Shown: positions 33,684-43,087, counted from the first letter of the stretch. The stretch is DNA of 64,000 bases from Pusillimonas noertemannii (GCF_003096595.1 NZ_QEKO01000001.1:682001-746000), one strand, 5' to 3'. The notes: generated by a model not told the origin, from the sequence alone. Program-made: numbers and translations.

Positions 33684-34035
33684 GCTCAGGCTTCGGCTTT
33701 GAGGCATAGGCATTTGCATAGAAATTCAATGCTCTTGATCCCGGCCCAGGAGCTTTGAATTGCCAGAAAGTGATCTGTCCCAGTTTGGTGGTAGAGCGAG
33801 CGATATGCGGAACCGGAACTTGACCCTCACGGGGTATGTGTGAGGCCGTGGGGGTTACGTGAAGAGGACGGGTATGTTGCAACCAATTCGATTGTGACCA
33901 TTTTCCGGAGGACTAGGGCTCCCGTATCCCCTAGCGCAAAAACAGACTCCACATTGCGTGGACATGTCAACGGTGTCTATAACATCATTCACGCCGATAG
34001 GCGCCTGGGGGTATTCCCCCCTAGCCCTATCTGAC
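33684..34035. other. 352-bp region between convergent genes
   Basis: It lies between the aldehyde dehydrogenase (+) and ubiD (-). GGGGG-TATT-CCCCC (34007-34020) is a short hairpin near the ubiD stop and may help termination. Open frames on both strands show no recognisable family; small gene remnants are possible. Confidence 0.3.
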
Positions 34036-35592
34036 TCAATTCGATAATTGATAGCGACCGTCGGCAGCTCGGGTTACGCCGAGTTCTTGGCGGACGGAGT
34101 CGAGTTCGATGAGCACATCGCGTCCATCGCGACTACCTACCGCCTCCATCAGCTCGAGGAAATGTTTCGGCCCCGTCTTAAGAGCCTCCTGCACGGTCTG
34201 CTTCGGCGCGGAGCGTAACTTGGGCGGTTCGGGTACACGGAATTCAGTCTCGCGGTTCCAGCCGAATGGGAAGGTCAGATCGAAGCCTGCCTTGGCGCCC
34301 GTGCGTCGACCATCAAGGGATGGATCGAGTGGCATAGTGCGGAAGCCACTCGCGACAACCAGATCACGGTCAGCCTGGAAGCGTGTGGCGAAGGCCCACT
34401 CCATCTGTGCATCGGAAAAAATGTCAATGTCGCTGTCGACCGCGAAAATGTGCTTCACGTCTGCGCTCGAAGCCATAATGGCTGAAATTGCATTGCGCAC
34501 CTCTCCAGGATTCCGTTGATGGAGTGACAGGCGCAAGTTGAACATACCACCGCATGAAGGAGTTGCATAGACGGCGATAGGTTCGCGCACTGCAGTGGTG
34601 AGAGCGCTCCAAGCGGCGGCTTCAGTGCGTAGCGCGGCGAGCTGCGCGGTATCCGTGCAATCCAAACTCTTGCCCCCGATTGTTATCGTCTGGAAGAGCG
34701 CATCGCGGCGCATGGTGATAGCAGTCAAATGGAAGACCGGGTTGGTCTTCATGTGACCATAATAACCTAGGTACTCACCATAGGGGCCTTCGCTCTCAGC
34801 CCACCCGCGCTCGTCGAGAAAGCCTTCCAGCACTACTTCTGCGTCAGCGGGCACCATCGCATCAATGCTCACGCACTTAACAAGGGGTACTGGCGCTCCA
34901 CGTAACGCCCCCATCAAATCGACCTCGTCCGCAACGGCTGACATGGCCGTTGCGGCAACGCCATCCGCAGGATGGCTGCCGACAACAAAGGCGATTGGCA
35001 TACGCTCTTTACGTTGGACATATTCGGCATAGAGGGCACGCAAATCACTTGGTGCGATCAAATCAATGCCAGCCTCTTGCCGTCCCCGCAGCATTATGCG
35101 TCGATACCCAACGTTGCGCTTTTTTCCATCGAGACTGCGAGTGATATCGATACTTGCGGATATATAGGGTGCGCCGTCTTCGCTATGCTGGAGGTGAACG
35201 GGTAGCTTCGTGAAATCGGCCTGCTCGCCGGTCCAGACCACTTGATGAACCGGTGCGGCGCTAGACGGCACCTCCACGGGAGGTATTGGCGTCTGGAGAC
35301 GGCGGGACACCTCGGCGCGCAAATCCTGCTCAGCCACGTCGAAGGCTAAAGCAAGACGCCGCCGACTGCCGAATGCGTTTCCGATGACCTGCGCCTTCTC
35401 GGGGCCCGCTGCGCAGAACAACACCGCTTTGGGGTTTCCGTCCAAGTGAGCGCCAAGCTCAATCAAGTCTACCTGCGTGCCGACGACATCGAGCTCGTCT
35501 TCTTCACGGAAACGCTGGACTAGGCGGCGCAGCCGAAAACTTTCGACGTCTGGCAAAGCGGTGGGCGTCTGCGTGTCGGTGACTATCTCCAT
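34036..35592 (-). CDS. ubiD: UbiD-family prenyl-FMN-dependent decarboxylase
   Basis: 518 residues, full family length, with AAGGAGAAGAA before the ATG. The conserved block around residue 267 (SEGPYGEYLGYYG) carries the paired glutamates of the E-R-E catalytic set, and VGYRRIMLRGRQEAGI lies before it. UbiD enzymes reversibly decarboxylate aromatic or alpha,beta-unsaturated acids with prenylated FMN, which the UbiX at 19109 would supply. The subfamily resembles hydroxybenzoate, vanillate and gallate-type decarboxylases, but the substrate is not determined. The upstream operator matches that of the dead paralogue at 18.2-18.7 kb. Confidence 0.93.
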   Translation of the reverse strand: MEIVTDTQTPTALPDVESFRLRRLVQRFREEDELDVVGTQVDLIELGAHLDGNPKAVLFCAAGPEKAQVIGNAFGSRRRLALAFDVAEQDLRAEVSRRLQTPIPPVEVPSSAAPVHQVVWTGEQADFTKLPVHLQHSEDGAPYISASIDITRSLDGKKRNVGYRRIMLRGRQEAGIDLIAPSDLRALYAEYVQRKERMPIAFVVGSHPADGVAATAMSAVADEVDLMGALRGAPVPLVKCVSIDAMVPADAEVVLEGFLDERGWAESEGPYGEYLGYYGHMKTNPVFHLTAITMRRDALFQTITIGGKSLDCTDTAQLAALRTEAAAWSALTTAVREPIAVYATPSCGGMFNLRLSLHQRNPGEVRNAISAIMASSADVKHIFAVDSDIDIFSDAQMEWAFATRFQADRDLVVASGFRTMPLDPSLDGRRTGAKAGFDLTFPFGWNRETEFRVPEPPKLRSAPKQTVQEALKTGPKHFLELMEAVGSRDGRDVLIELDSVRQELGVTRAADGRYQLSN

Positions 35593-35631
35593 TTCTTCTC
35601 CTTACCGCAACGCGGCGAAAATACCAAACTT

Positions 35632-35655
35632 ACGTTACGCTATAAAATACATGTC
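35632..35655. promoter_or_regulatory. ACGTTACGC-TATAAAATACATGT operator before ubiD
   Basis: On the plus strand ACGTTACGC (35632-35640) is followed by TATAAAATACATGT (35641-35654), the same order and spacing as at 18681-18706. On the minus strand (direction of ubiD) it lies 40-63 bases before the start codon, so it overlaps the promoter. Confidence 0.6.
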
Positions 35656-36347
35656 TTTAAAATGATAGTCGTTGAAGTAGCGAATGTAGAGGAGGTATAA
35701 ACCCTAGTTTACGAGTTCGCGCAATGGAACTAGAAGGGAATTGAATTTACCGTAAAAGCTGCCGCTGGCGGAGTTCTAGGCGTAGAACGGTGCTCCACAG
35801 TGCGCCAAAAATTCGCTCACTTACGATGCAGCACACGGTTTACATTGGTCTTGCGCCTAAGCGAATTCGTTCCCATGAATTATACGTGTCTCGAATTTGA
35901 TAGCAGCTATACAGAGGCGGTTCTGGTGACGACCAAGCTGGAATACATCACTATGTCGCAAATCGCCTGACGTGCGAACTCTACTGAGCAACCTATCTTG
36001 CCCCGTGACCGCCCCGATCGGGCCCGCAGTGGTTTTGGCGAAAATAGTGGGGATGCTGGCCGCGGGCGTGCAGCTTTTCGGCCAGGGTGTCATGCGACGT
36101 GAGCCAATTCGAGCTGGCCGCCAGATACTGACGTTCGAACTCTTTATTCTCGCCAACATACGAGGCAATGCGGCCTGCGCCGCTTAGCTTGCTAAGCGAA
36201 TGCCCAGCGGGTCGTAGAAAAGCACTTAAGATTGATCACAGGCGGATCTATCCGAGGTGCTAGAAACACCGTACGCCTACGCAAGTCAGTTGTGGGGAGC
36301 CGGCGCGATTTGCTGGTCGTGGAGCCATATTTCGAATATGAAAGGGG
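35656..36347. other. 692-bp region without an intact gene, possible coding remnants
   Basis: No intact gene is seen. On the minus strand, ~36190 down to ~36000, one frame reads GAGRIASYVGENKEFERQYL and on, which looks protein-like; it is preceded in another frame by FYDPLGIRL. Stops and frame changes interrupt it, so it may be a decayed gene. I do not recognise the family. Confidence 0.3.
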
Positions 36348-36920
36348 TTAGATATTCGTATTTTCGCGCATATCGATATCAGTTCCGCGTAGCATAGAAG
36401 TTGCGTCGCAGACCTGTATCTCCATGACTCCACTTAACAGCTTGGCCAGGTCAAAAAGAATGTCCTCTTTGGCTGGCGTGCCCGACGCGCGCAAGTAGCC
36501 CACGAGATTATGGGAAATAATGCTTGCATCGGATGCCCCCTTGGAAATCGCCACCGTACTGGCGATTAAGTATTGTTCATATTGTTCGGCTTTTAGCTCC
36601 GTAGCGAGTACATCTGTGTATAGATCCTCTATTATTTTGCCAGAAGATCGTCGCTCGCTTTTTAAAGACCGACGGGCGGCCCTGAGTACCTGAATAATAC
36701 TTTTCCGCCATGGCGAAACTCGCGTTTCAATAAGAGTGAAATCTTGTACTGAGAGGGTATGTCCGCGCGAGCCGGCAAAGAGGCACAAAAGAAGTACATT
36801 GACGTCAAGGTCGTACTCATCCTGCAGCCTCAGGCATGCCGTCGACACGCCTTGCATCTTATATGTGGAGAGAGAAAATTCCCACAGTTCATCAAACCGC
36901 GCTTCAAGCTCGTCACGCAT
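36348..36920 (-). CDS. DUF2390 / TIGR02444-family protein
   Basis: 190 residues. The N-terminal half (LWEFSLSTYKMQGVSTACLR, then NVLLLCLFAG) is the pattern of the TIGR02444 (DUF2390) family, small conserved proteobacterial proteins of unknown function. The C-terminal part is helical and not conserved as far as I can tell. It is divergent from the iclR gene with a 313-bp spacer. The gene is AT-rich compared with the right flank. No function is assigned. Confidence 0.7.
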   Translation of the reverse strand: MRDELEARFDELWEFSLSTYKMQGVSTACLRLQDEYDLDVNVLLLCLFAGSRGHTLSVQDFTLIETRVSPWRKSIIQVLRAARRSLKSERRSSGKIIEDLYTDVLATELKAEQYEQYLIASTVAISKGASDASIISHNLVGYLRASGTPAKEDILFDLAKLLSGVMEIQVCDATSMLRGTDIDMRENTNI

Positions 36921-37233
36921 TATGATTCCTCCGCGGTGACTAGGCGCAACGGTTTCGTCCCCGTGCCCTAGCAGGTTTGAAACATCAATTCACGACGGTT
37001 AGATACAATTAGCTGAACCCCATGCATAATTACGCAATATTTATCACTCAGGCTTGGGCGGGATGATCCATAGTACAGACGTGGATATTGTCGAGGGCAA
37101 TGGAATTTGAACCACAATAAGCCGACCTAAACCCAGTTTAAGGAACCACAGTGTTTAAGAGTCGCTTTGAGTGCCGGGCGGTGTCGGTCGCATTGAGAGT
37201 ACAGTATACAATTCTAAAAATGGCAAGAAATGT
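36921..37233. promoter_or_regulatory. divergent intergenic region DUF2390 / iclR
   Basis: 313 bp without a gene. GTACAGTATAC around 37199-37209 is a partial palindrome that ends 24 bases before the iclR start and could be an autoregulatory site. No CGTAACG or ATACATGTAT element is found here. Confidence 0.35.
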
Positions 37234-38019
37234 ATGACGATGACCAGAGAAGAAAAGACAGTGGGCGACAGCAGTGGTGTGCAGGCTGTAGAAATTGGCG
37301 CGAAGGTTCTGCGTGCCCTTGTAATGGCTGGCCGGCCTGTTCCATTGAAAATGGTCACTAACGCCGTGGGTATGCCCCGTGCAAAAGTTCATCGATATCT
37401 CGCAAGTCTTGTCCGATGTGGGCTAGCCTGTCAGGAAGAGTTGACGGGGCACTATGGCCTAGGCCCTTTCGCCGTGCAGATGGGAATCTCTTCTCTGGGC
37501 ACATTGGATAGTGATGCACTAGGGCGTCAAGCAATACGAGAATTACGAGATAGTTTGGGCATCACGGCGTGTCTCTGTGTATGGGGCGAAGGTCCGACCG
37601 TGATAGCGGTTGAGGCCGCAGAATCAGCCGTATTTGTTGGCCTGCGCGCGGGGTCACGGTTACCTCTTATCGGCTCCGCCACGGGGCATGTTTTTATGGC
37701 GTATTTGCCGGCGAGAGTGTGGCGTCCGTACGTACCATCTGAGAAAAAGGGGCAGCCTGTTGACCAAAGCCTGCTCGATAATATTCTGAAAAGCAGGATT
37801 GCTGGTGTGAGTGACCAGGTCATGACGGGGATGAGTGGCTTTGCGGCTCCAGTGCTAAATCACACAGGGGCAATTTGCGCGACACTTACGCTTGCTGGGC
37901 CGACTGGAACTTTCGACGAGGCTCTAAACGGTAAGGTCGCACGTGCGCTACTCCTCAGGGCTGATCAGTTGTCGGCGCGTCTTGGAAACGTAGCGTTGAA
38001 GAACACGCTGCATGATTAG
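37234..38019 (+). CDS. IclR-family transcriptional regulator
   Basis: About 261 residues from the ATG at 37234 (37240 possible; no clear ribosome site). The winged helix-turn-helix spans ~17-75 (VEIGAKVLRALVMAGRPVPL, MPRAKVHRYLASLVRCG), followed by the IclR effector-binding domain (~90-255). IclR proteins often control aromatic-acid catabolism (PcaR, PobR, MhpR). It is a candidate for the regulator that binds the CGTAACG / ATACATGTAT elements near ubiD, but nothing in the sequence proves this. Confidence 0.88.
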   Translation: MTMTREEKTVGDSSGVQAVEIGAKVLRALVMAGRPVPLKMVTNAVGMPRAKVHRYLASLVRCGLACQEELTGHYGLGPFAVQMGISSLGTLDSDALGRQAIRELRDSLGITACLCVWGEGPTVIAVEAAESAVFVGLRAGSRLPLIGSATGHVFMAYLPARVWRPYVPSEKKGQPVDQSLLDNILKSRIAGVSDQVMTGMSGFAAPVLNHTGAICATLTLAGPTGTFDEALNGKVARALLLRADQLSARLGNVALKNTLHD

Positions 38020-38022
38020 CCA

Positions 38023-38260
38023 GCGAAAACGCCACCGACGAGGGCGGGGCAAAACATACCGGCGGTATGCAGGCGAAGGACAGCCGCATTGAGATCGAAC
38101 TGAACAGGGTGTGCGTGCGGGTGCACGGCAAGATGGATCCTACCCAATTGCACCTGTGCTGATGCCCAACTCCCTGCAAAGCTCTGGCACCGCTAAGCTG
38201 GCCTCAGCCCGCTTGAGCGCTTCCATGATCTGACTATCTGTGAATCTCGACCGCTTCATC
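38023..38260. mobile_element. insertion-sequence debris (IS66-type and IS3-type fragments)
   Basis: On the plus strand a frame to ~38139 includes SRIEIELNRVCVRVHGKMD, like the C-terminal part of IS66 accessory protein TnpA. It joins directly to a minus-strand fragment starting at 38260 (MKRSRFTDSQIMEA, then LKRAEASLAVPELCRELGIS after one extra base near 38220), the N-terminus of an IS3-family OrfA. Neither is intact. The junction at ~38140 suggests nested insertion and deletion. Confidence 0.65.
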
Positions 38261-38420
38261 TTGTAGAACTCCTCGATGAGAAAGTTCTACTTCTGAATGC
38301 ACCGCTTTTGCGGGGGGACTGCCCCATGAAGAATGCCCCCTTCGTTAACACGTCGACGCGGTAAGGTGGTGGGCCAGCATACTTATAACGAGAAAGGTAC
38401 GAGACGAGGGTTGAATCCTT

Positions 38421-38452
38421 AATACTCCGGCACTACATAGTGCCGGAGTATT
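38421..38452. terminator. 14-bp perfect hairpin after the indolepyruvate oxidoreductase gene
   Basis: AATACTCCGGCACT-ACAT-AGTGCCGGAGTATT is a perfect 14-bp stem with a 4-base loop, 37 bases past the stop of the minus-strand gene. The plus side continues TTTG; no long T-tract occurs on the minus strand. Probably a terminator, possibly for both directions. Confidence 0.65.
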
Positions 38453-38488
38453 TGTATCGAGGTAAGAGATAAAGTCGCTTGGCGGCGT

Positions 38489-41400
38489 CTATATGCTCTC
38501 AGTAACCGCTATATTGATTCGCCTAGGGCGCTGCAATTCTTCCAGCAGCTGAATCGCCCTTACTTGTGCCTCGCTAGCGTTTGCAGATTTCACAGTTTCG
38601 TAGCCACGGATCGTTTCCGGTAGTCGCAGTATTTCTGCCACTTTCTTAGCATTACCTGCTTTAAGCATGGGCAGCGCATCATCCAGCAGCTTTTCATACC
38701 AGGCAAGCAGCGCGCGTTCTTCGCGGCGCGCCGCTACTGCACCGAAGGGATCGAATGCTGTGCCTCGCAGGAATTTGAAATTGGATAATGTTTTTAGAAC
38801 TGGACGCAGCCAGGGGCCGACGCGTATCTTGCCCTTTAGGCCGAACACGCGCGCGAGCGGGGGCTGTAAATGGTAGTGAACTCGCACGGGACCGGAGAAC
38901 TGATCTGCCACGCGCTGCTCGAATGTCGACCGCGTCAGCAAGCGCGCCACTTCGTATTCGTCCTTGTAGGCCATCATCTTGTGCAGGCCGTCGATGACTG
39001 CGCTGGTAACCGCATAGCCATTTGCTTGGCCTGAAACAAGGGTTTCCGCGTCGAATGCTGCAATAACGCGGTTTAGATACCGGATTGCATACGCGCTGTT
39101 CTGATAATCCACGAGGTCAGCGCTTCGCAGCATCAAGCGCGAATGCGGCTCGGTAGGCAGGCCGGCCAGCCGGGCTTCGAGCGGCGCCAATGCTGCAAGT
39201 TTTCCGCTGGTGCGCAGTTCTTGCAAACGTAGGCTGCGGTCGGAAAGCGGCGCCGCTTGCATCGAGCCAAGCGCTTCGACTCGTGATCGATCGTGCACCC
39301 AAAGCCGACCCGCGCGAAGGGCCATCGTATTGGCTTGTACCTGTACGCCATTTAGTTCGATGGCCGTCTCAATATACCTCGGATCGATAGGTAGCCAGCC
39401 GGCTTGGCAGGCTGCGCCTATTGCCACCATGTTGGTCATCATGAAGTCGCCGAAAAGCGCCTCTGCAATACGGCGGGCATCAAGCATCAAATTGCTCTTC
39501 CTGTTTGTCGCTGCGGCGACGGTGTCTCGGAGTTCTTCAACGGGCAGCGTTCTGCGGGAATCTCTAACCACTTCTCCATTGGGGAACACGCCCGTGTTTA
39601 TCACTGCGCGAGTGCGCTGTGTGTCACAACACATAAGGTTCTGCGGATCGACTGCGGCCAATAAATCGAGAGCAAGGTACAGGTCAGCTTTGCCGATTCC
39701 GACTTTGTTGGTATGAGATGGCTGATTGGCCGGAGTAAATATCAAGCTGGACAGTACTGCACCCCACTTCTGAGCGGCGCCTGTCTGGTCGTAAGTTTTA
39801 ACCTGAAGCCCTTGCAAAGCTGCGGCTTGCGCGATGATCGCGCTGGCGGTAAGTACGCCTGATCCACCTAAACCAGGAATATAAACGTGATAGGGGGAAT
39901 CTAAATCGATGGGCGCAACTTCAGGGATCTGGGATAGGTCTATATTCGGTAGTTTAGGTTTACGCAGGCCATGCTCAGGCGAGACTTCCACGCTTACGAA
40001 CGAAGGGCATTCACCGGAAATACATGCTTGGTCCTGATTGCAGGTGGACTGGTGGATTTGGGTTTTCGTGCCAAAGGCGGTGGACACCTTCTGCAACGAC
40101 ATGCAGTTAGCTTTGGCGCCGCAATCGCCGCAGTTTTCGCACACCTCTTCGTTGACCAGCGTGAAGATGGTTGGTGGGGGTAGCAACTTGCGCTTTTGGC
40201 GCCGGCGACGCTCATTCGCACAAGCGCCATCGTAAATGACGATGGTTACGCCATTTATTTCGGCCAGCTCCTTCATTGTTGCTTCAAGCGCTTCGGGTGG
40301 GCGACGAATCAATTCGTCAGGCAGACTTAGCTTTGCATATTGCCCAGGCTCTTTCGTTATAAGAACCACCCGCTTGGCACCATCTTTTAGCAGCCGATCA
40401 GTCAAATCCGCAATGGCGCTAGCGCCTATGGCTTCTTGACCTCCAGTATTGGCCAGCACGCCGTTGATCAGAAGCTTGAACGTCATGTTCGCGCCGCTAA
40501 CGATTGCATAGCGGATGTTCGCATAGCTTGAATGAAAGAGCGCGCCGTCGCCGACGTTCTGAACGATATGCGGGCGGCTGGTATACGGAGCCAGCCCTAG
40601 CCAAGGCAGGCCTTCTCCACCGAGCTGGGTCGTTGCTTCCACTCTTTTTTCCGGCTTGTCCATCAAGGCCGCGAACAGATGACAGCCTGGCGCGCCCCAA
40701 GCCACCTGACCAGGTGCAAGCAGGGTCGAGACGTTATGTGGACACCCTGAACAGTAGTTCGGGGCACGGCCTGGTAGCGTTTCGGGTCGATGTATGGTTT
40801 TGTTGTAAAGATATTCGATTCGAGTTTGGCCACGCTCTGGCAATGCCTGTTGTCGTGAAAGCAAGCGTGCCAGATGTTTTGCGACGATGTCGCTGGTCAT
40901 CCCGCCCTCTATGGGAAACAGCCGCTGACCTAGCTGATCGTGTTTTCCCAGTATTTCGCGAACACTGGTTCCGATGATGGATGCCGCGACTTGGCGCTCT
41001 AGGAAATCGCGTTTTTCTTCGATGACGATGACAGTTTCCAGACCTTCTGCGAAACGCCGAAAGAATGCGGGTTCACCGGGACATAGCAACCCAACCTTTG
41101 CAAGCCGAATGCCTTGCGCTTGCAGCATGGCATCGTCGTAGCCGAGGTCTTCAAGGGCCTGTAGAGTATCGGCCCAGCTTTTTCCTGCACTGATCAATCC
41201 GATGCGGTCATTAGGGCTGGAGCGAACGATGCGGTTCAACTCATTGGCTTGTGCATAAGCTAGTATGGCGGCGTGTCTTTCGTCGTACAACTTGCGCTCT
41301 GTCTCGATGTTTCTTACTGGAAAGAAGCGGTGATTGGCCATCCGGACGAACGGCTTGCCGCCTGGCTGGAACGGCGGAAGCTGTGGCGTCAGCCCATTGG

Positions 41401-42073
41401 GATGCATCTGCACGACTTCTCCTCCGTCACAGAGTGTACCGACGAGCTTCAGTGCCACCCAGCAGCCCGAATAGCGCGACAGTGCCGCGGCGTGCAAGCC
41501 GTAGTCGAGAAACTCTTGGATGCTGGACGGATAGAGGACTGGGATTCCGTGGTGCTCAAACGAGAACTCTTGCTGGTACGGCACGGTTGAACTCTTTGCT
41601 TCATGGTCTTCGCCGCTGAGAATCACTACGGCGCCATGATGGCTGGTGCCGGCAAAGTTGCCGTGTTTCAGCGCATCGCCTGATCGGTCCAGCCCGGGGC
41701 CTTTGCCGTACCAGTAGCCCACCACGCCATCGACATCCGGATGCGGGTGCTCATCGAGCATTTGCGTGCCTATCAGCATTGAAACGGCGAATTCCTCGTT
41801 CTGAGCGGGACGGTGTGTGATGCCTTCCGCCTCGAGCACAGGCTTGGCCTGCTTGAGCGCGATGTCAATGCTTCCAAGGGGCGAACCCGGGTAGCCGGTT
41901 ACGAAGGCCTTCGTGCGCAACCCCTCGTTCCGGTCAGCGCGCATCTGTTCAAGCATCATGCGAATCAGAGCGTGGTTTCCATTCAGAAATGTGTTGGGTG
42001 TATTGGGGTCGTAACGAGCGTCCAAGGTGGATTCGTGATTGTTTGATTGGACAGACTTAAGAGCAGACTTCAC
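38489..42073 (-). CDS. fused indolepyruvate ferredoxin oxidoreductase (alpha-beta)
   Basis: 1194 residues. The N-terminal ~30-430 region is the pyruvate-oxidoreductase-like domain (FVTGYPGSPLGSIDIAL); the TPP-binding domain follows (GDGALFHSSYANIRYAIVSG...NGVLANTGGQE). Fe-S cysteines appear in CENCGDCGAKANC and CNQDQACISGEC. The gamma-type domain (GLGGSGVLTASAIIAQAAAL) comes near residue 750, then a C-terminal DUF6537-like region. Such single-chain enzymes oxidatively decarboxylate aryl-pyruvates to aryl-acetyl-CoA. Oxygen-tolerant forms are common in betaproteobacteria. The divergent LysR gene is the likely regulator. Confidence 0.92.
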   Translation of the reverse strand: MKSALKSVQSNNHESTLDARYDPNTPNTFLNGNHALIRMMLEQMRADRNEGLRTKAFVTGYPGSPLGSIDIALKQAKPVLEAEGITHRPAQNEEFAVSMLIGTQMLDEHPHPDVDGVVGYWYGKGPGLDRSGDALKHGNFAGTSHHGAVVILSGEDHEAKSSTVPYQQEFSFEHHGIPVLYPSSIQEFLDYGLHAAALSRYSGCWVALKLVGTLCDGGEVVQMHPNGLTPQLPPFQPGGKPFVRMANHRFFPVRNIETERKLYDERHAAILAYAQANELNRIVRSSPNDRIGLISAGKSWADTLQALEDLGYDDAMLQAQGIRLAKVGLLCPGEPAFFRRFAEGLETVIVIEEKRDFLERQVAASIIGTSVREILGKHDQLGQRLFPIEGGMTSDIVAKHLARLLSRQQALPERGQTRIEYLYNKTIHRPETLPGRAPNYCSGCPHNVSTLLAPGQVAWGAPGCHLFAALMDKPEKRVEATTQLGGEGLPWLGLAPYTSRPHIVQNVGDGALFHSSYANIRYAIVSGANMTFKLLINGVLANTGGQEAIGASAIADLTDRLLKDGAKRVVLITKEPGQYAKLSLPDELIRRPPEALEATMKELAEINGVTIVIYDGACANERRRRQKRKLLPPPTIFTLVNEEVCENCGDCGAKANCMSLQKVSTAFGTKTQIHQSTCNQDQACISGECPSFVSVEVSPEHGLRKPKLPNIDLSQIPEVAPIDLDSPYHVYIPGLGGSGVLTASAIIAQAAALQGLQVKTYDQTGAAQKWGAVLSSLIFTPANQPSHTNKVGIGKADLYLALDLLAAVDPQNLMCCDTQRTRAVINTGVFPNGEVVRDSRRTLPVEELRDTVAAATNRKSNLMLDARRIAEALFGDFMMTNMVAIGAACQAGWLPIDPRYIETAIELNGVQVQANTMALRAGRLWVHDRSRVEALGSMQAAPLSDRSLRLQELRTSGKLAALAPLEARLAGLPTEPHSRLMLRSADLVDYQNSAYAIRYLNRVIAAFDAETLVSGQANGYAVTSAVIDGLHKMMAYKDEYEVARLLTRSTFEQRVADQFSGPVRVHYHLQPPLARVFGLKGKIRVGPWLRPVLKTLSNFKFLRGTAFDPFGAVAARREERALLAWYEKLLDDALPMLKAGNAKKVAEILRLPETIRGYETVKSANASEAQVRAIQLLEELQRPRRINIAVTESI

Positions 42074-42181
42074 AACGAAGCTCCATTCGAAGAGGCGGAA
42101 TTGCCCAGAGTAGGAGGTCTTATATAATTAATCAAATAGATATTTTGAGTCTATAAAATCGAAGTGATCTATGGTGGCGGC
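42074..42181. promoter_or_regulatory. divergent promoter region, oxidoreductase / LysR
   Basis: The 108-bp spacer is very AT-rich (TATATAATTAATCAAATAGA). ATAGA (~42137-42141) and TCTAT (~42151-42155) form an imperfect LysR-type dyad shared by the two divergent promoters. Confidence 0.45.
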
Positions 42182-43087
42182 ATGAATCCGAACTTGTTGG
42201 ATATAGGGCTTATTCGCGCATTCGTTGCGATTTATGACACAGGAAGCGTGACATTGGCTGCGGAGCGTCTTTTTCTCACGCAGCCTACGGTTAGCTACGC
42301 CTTGTCTCGGCTGCGTGAGGTGCTGAATGACCGCCTGTTTGTGCGGGATGGCAGATACATGACGCCTACGCTTAGAGCCGACGAGTGTTACTTGCAGTTC
42401 AGTCAAATTCTTCGCCAGATCGAGGATGTCGTCAGCCAAGGGCAGGGGTTTGACCCCGCTGTTTCTGATCGCCGCTTTCGGATCGCGATGTCTGATATCG
42501 CCACCTTCGCTTTCCTTCCGCCGCTGATGGAGATATTGCATCGCCGTGCACCCGACGTAGAGGTGGAGGTTGTTCAGCCGCCGATCGACGATATACCCGA
42601 TTTCCTGGCCACCGGGAAACTTGACGTCGCGATAGGCAATTTGCCCACGGTCAGCAGTTTGACAGCCAGTTCATTGCTCATGCGCGAGCATTACGTTTGC
42701 CTTATGAGCGAAGCCCATTCGACGATTGGCGAGACTTTGTCAGAGAAGGAATTTCTCGCCGCTCGTCATGCCAATGTGTCCTCGGAGTTCACGGGCCATA
42801 AGCATCTTGAGCAAGCCCTGCAGCAAGCTGGTGCAAAAAGAAAAATCAGTGTGCAGGTTAAACAATTCACGGTCTTGCCCTATCTGATCAAGTCTACGGA
42901 TTACTTAGCAGTTATTCCTAGCCAGGTAAGCAAAGTGTTTGTTGTGCATGGGGGACTTAAAGAATTGCCTTTGCCAATAGACATCCCTGAAATTGAAGTG
43001 CGTGTGCATTGGGATGAGCAACAAGGCAAGAATGCGCCGCAGAAGTGGTTCTGCGACGTCATTCGCGAAGCGCTCAGCTATCCTTAA
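42182..43087 (+). CDS. LysR-family transcriptional regulator
   Basis: 301 residues from the ATG at 42182 (a GTG at 42164 is possible). The N-terminal helix-turn-helix (AFVAIYDTGSVTLAAERLFL, TQPTVSYALSRLREVL) and the effector domain (FRIAMSDIATFAFLPPLMEIL) place it in the NahR/LinR-like branch that senses aromatic or chlorinated compounds. It is divergent from the indolepyruvate oxidoreductase gene, its most likely target, and convergent with the TRAP operon. Confidence 0.9.
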   Translation: MNPNLLDIGLIRAFVAIYDTGSVTLAAERLFLTQPTVSYALSRLREVLNDRLFVRDGRYMTPTLRADECYLQFSQILRQIEDVVSQGQGFDPAVSDRRFRIAMSDIATFAFLPPLMEILHRRAPDVEVEVVQPPIDDIPDFLATGKLDVAIGNLPTVSSLTASSLLMREHYVCLMSEAHSTIGETLSEKEFLAARHANVSSEFTGHKHLEQALQQAGAKRKISVQVKQFTVLPYLIKSTDYLAVIPSQVSKVFVVHGGLKELPLPIDIPEIEVRVHWDEQQGKNAPQKWFCDVIREALSYP

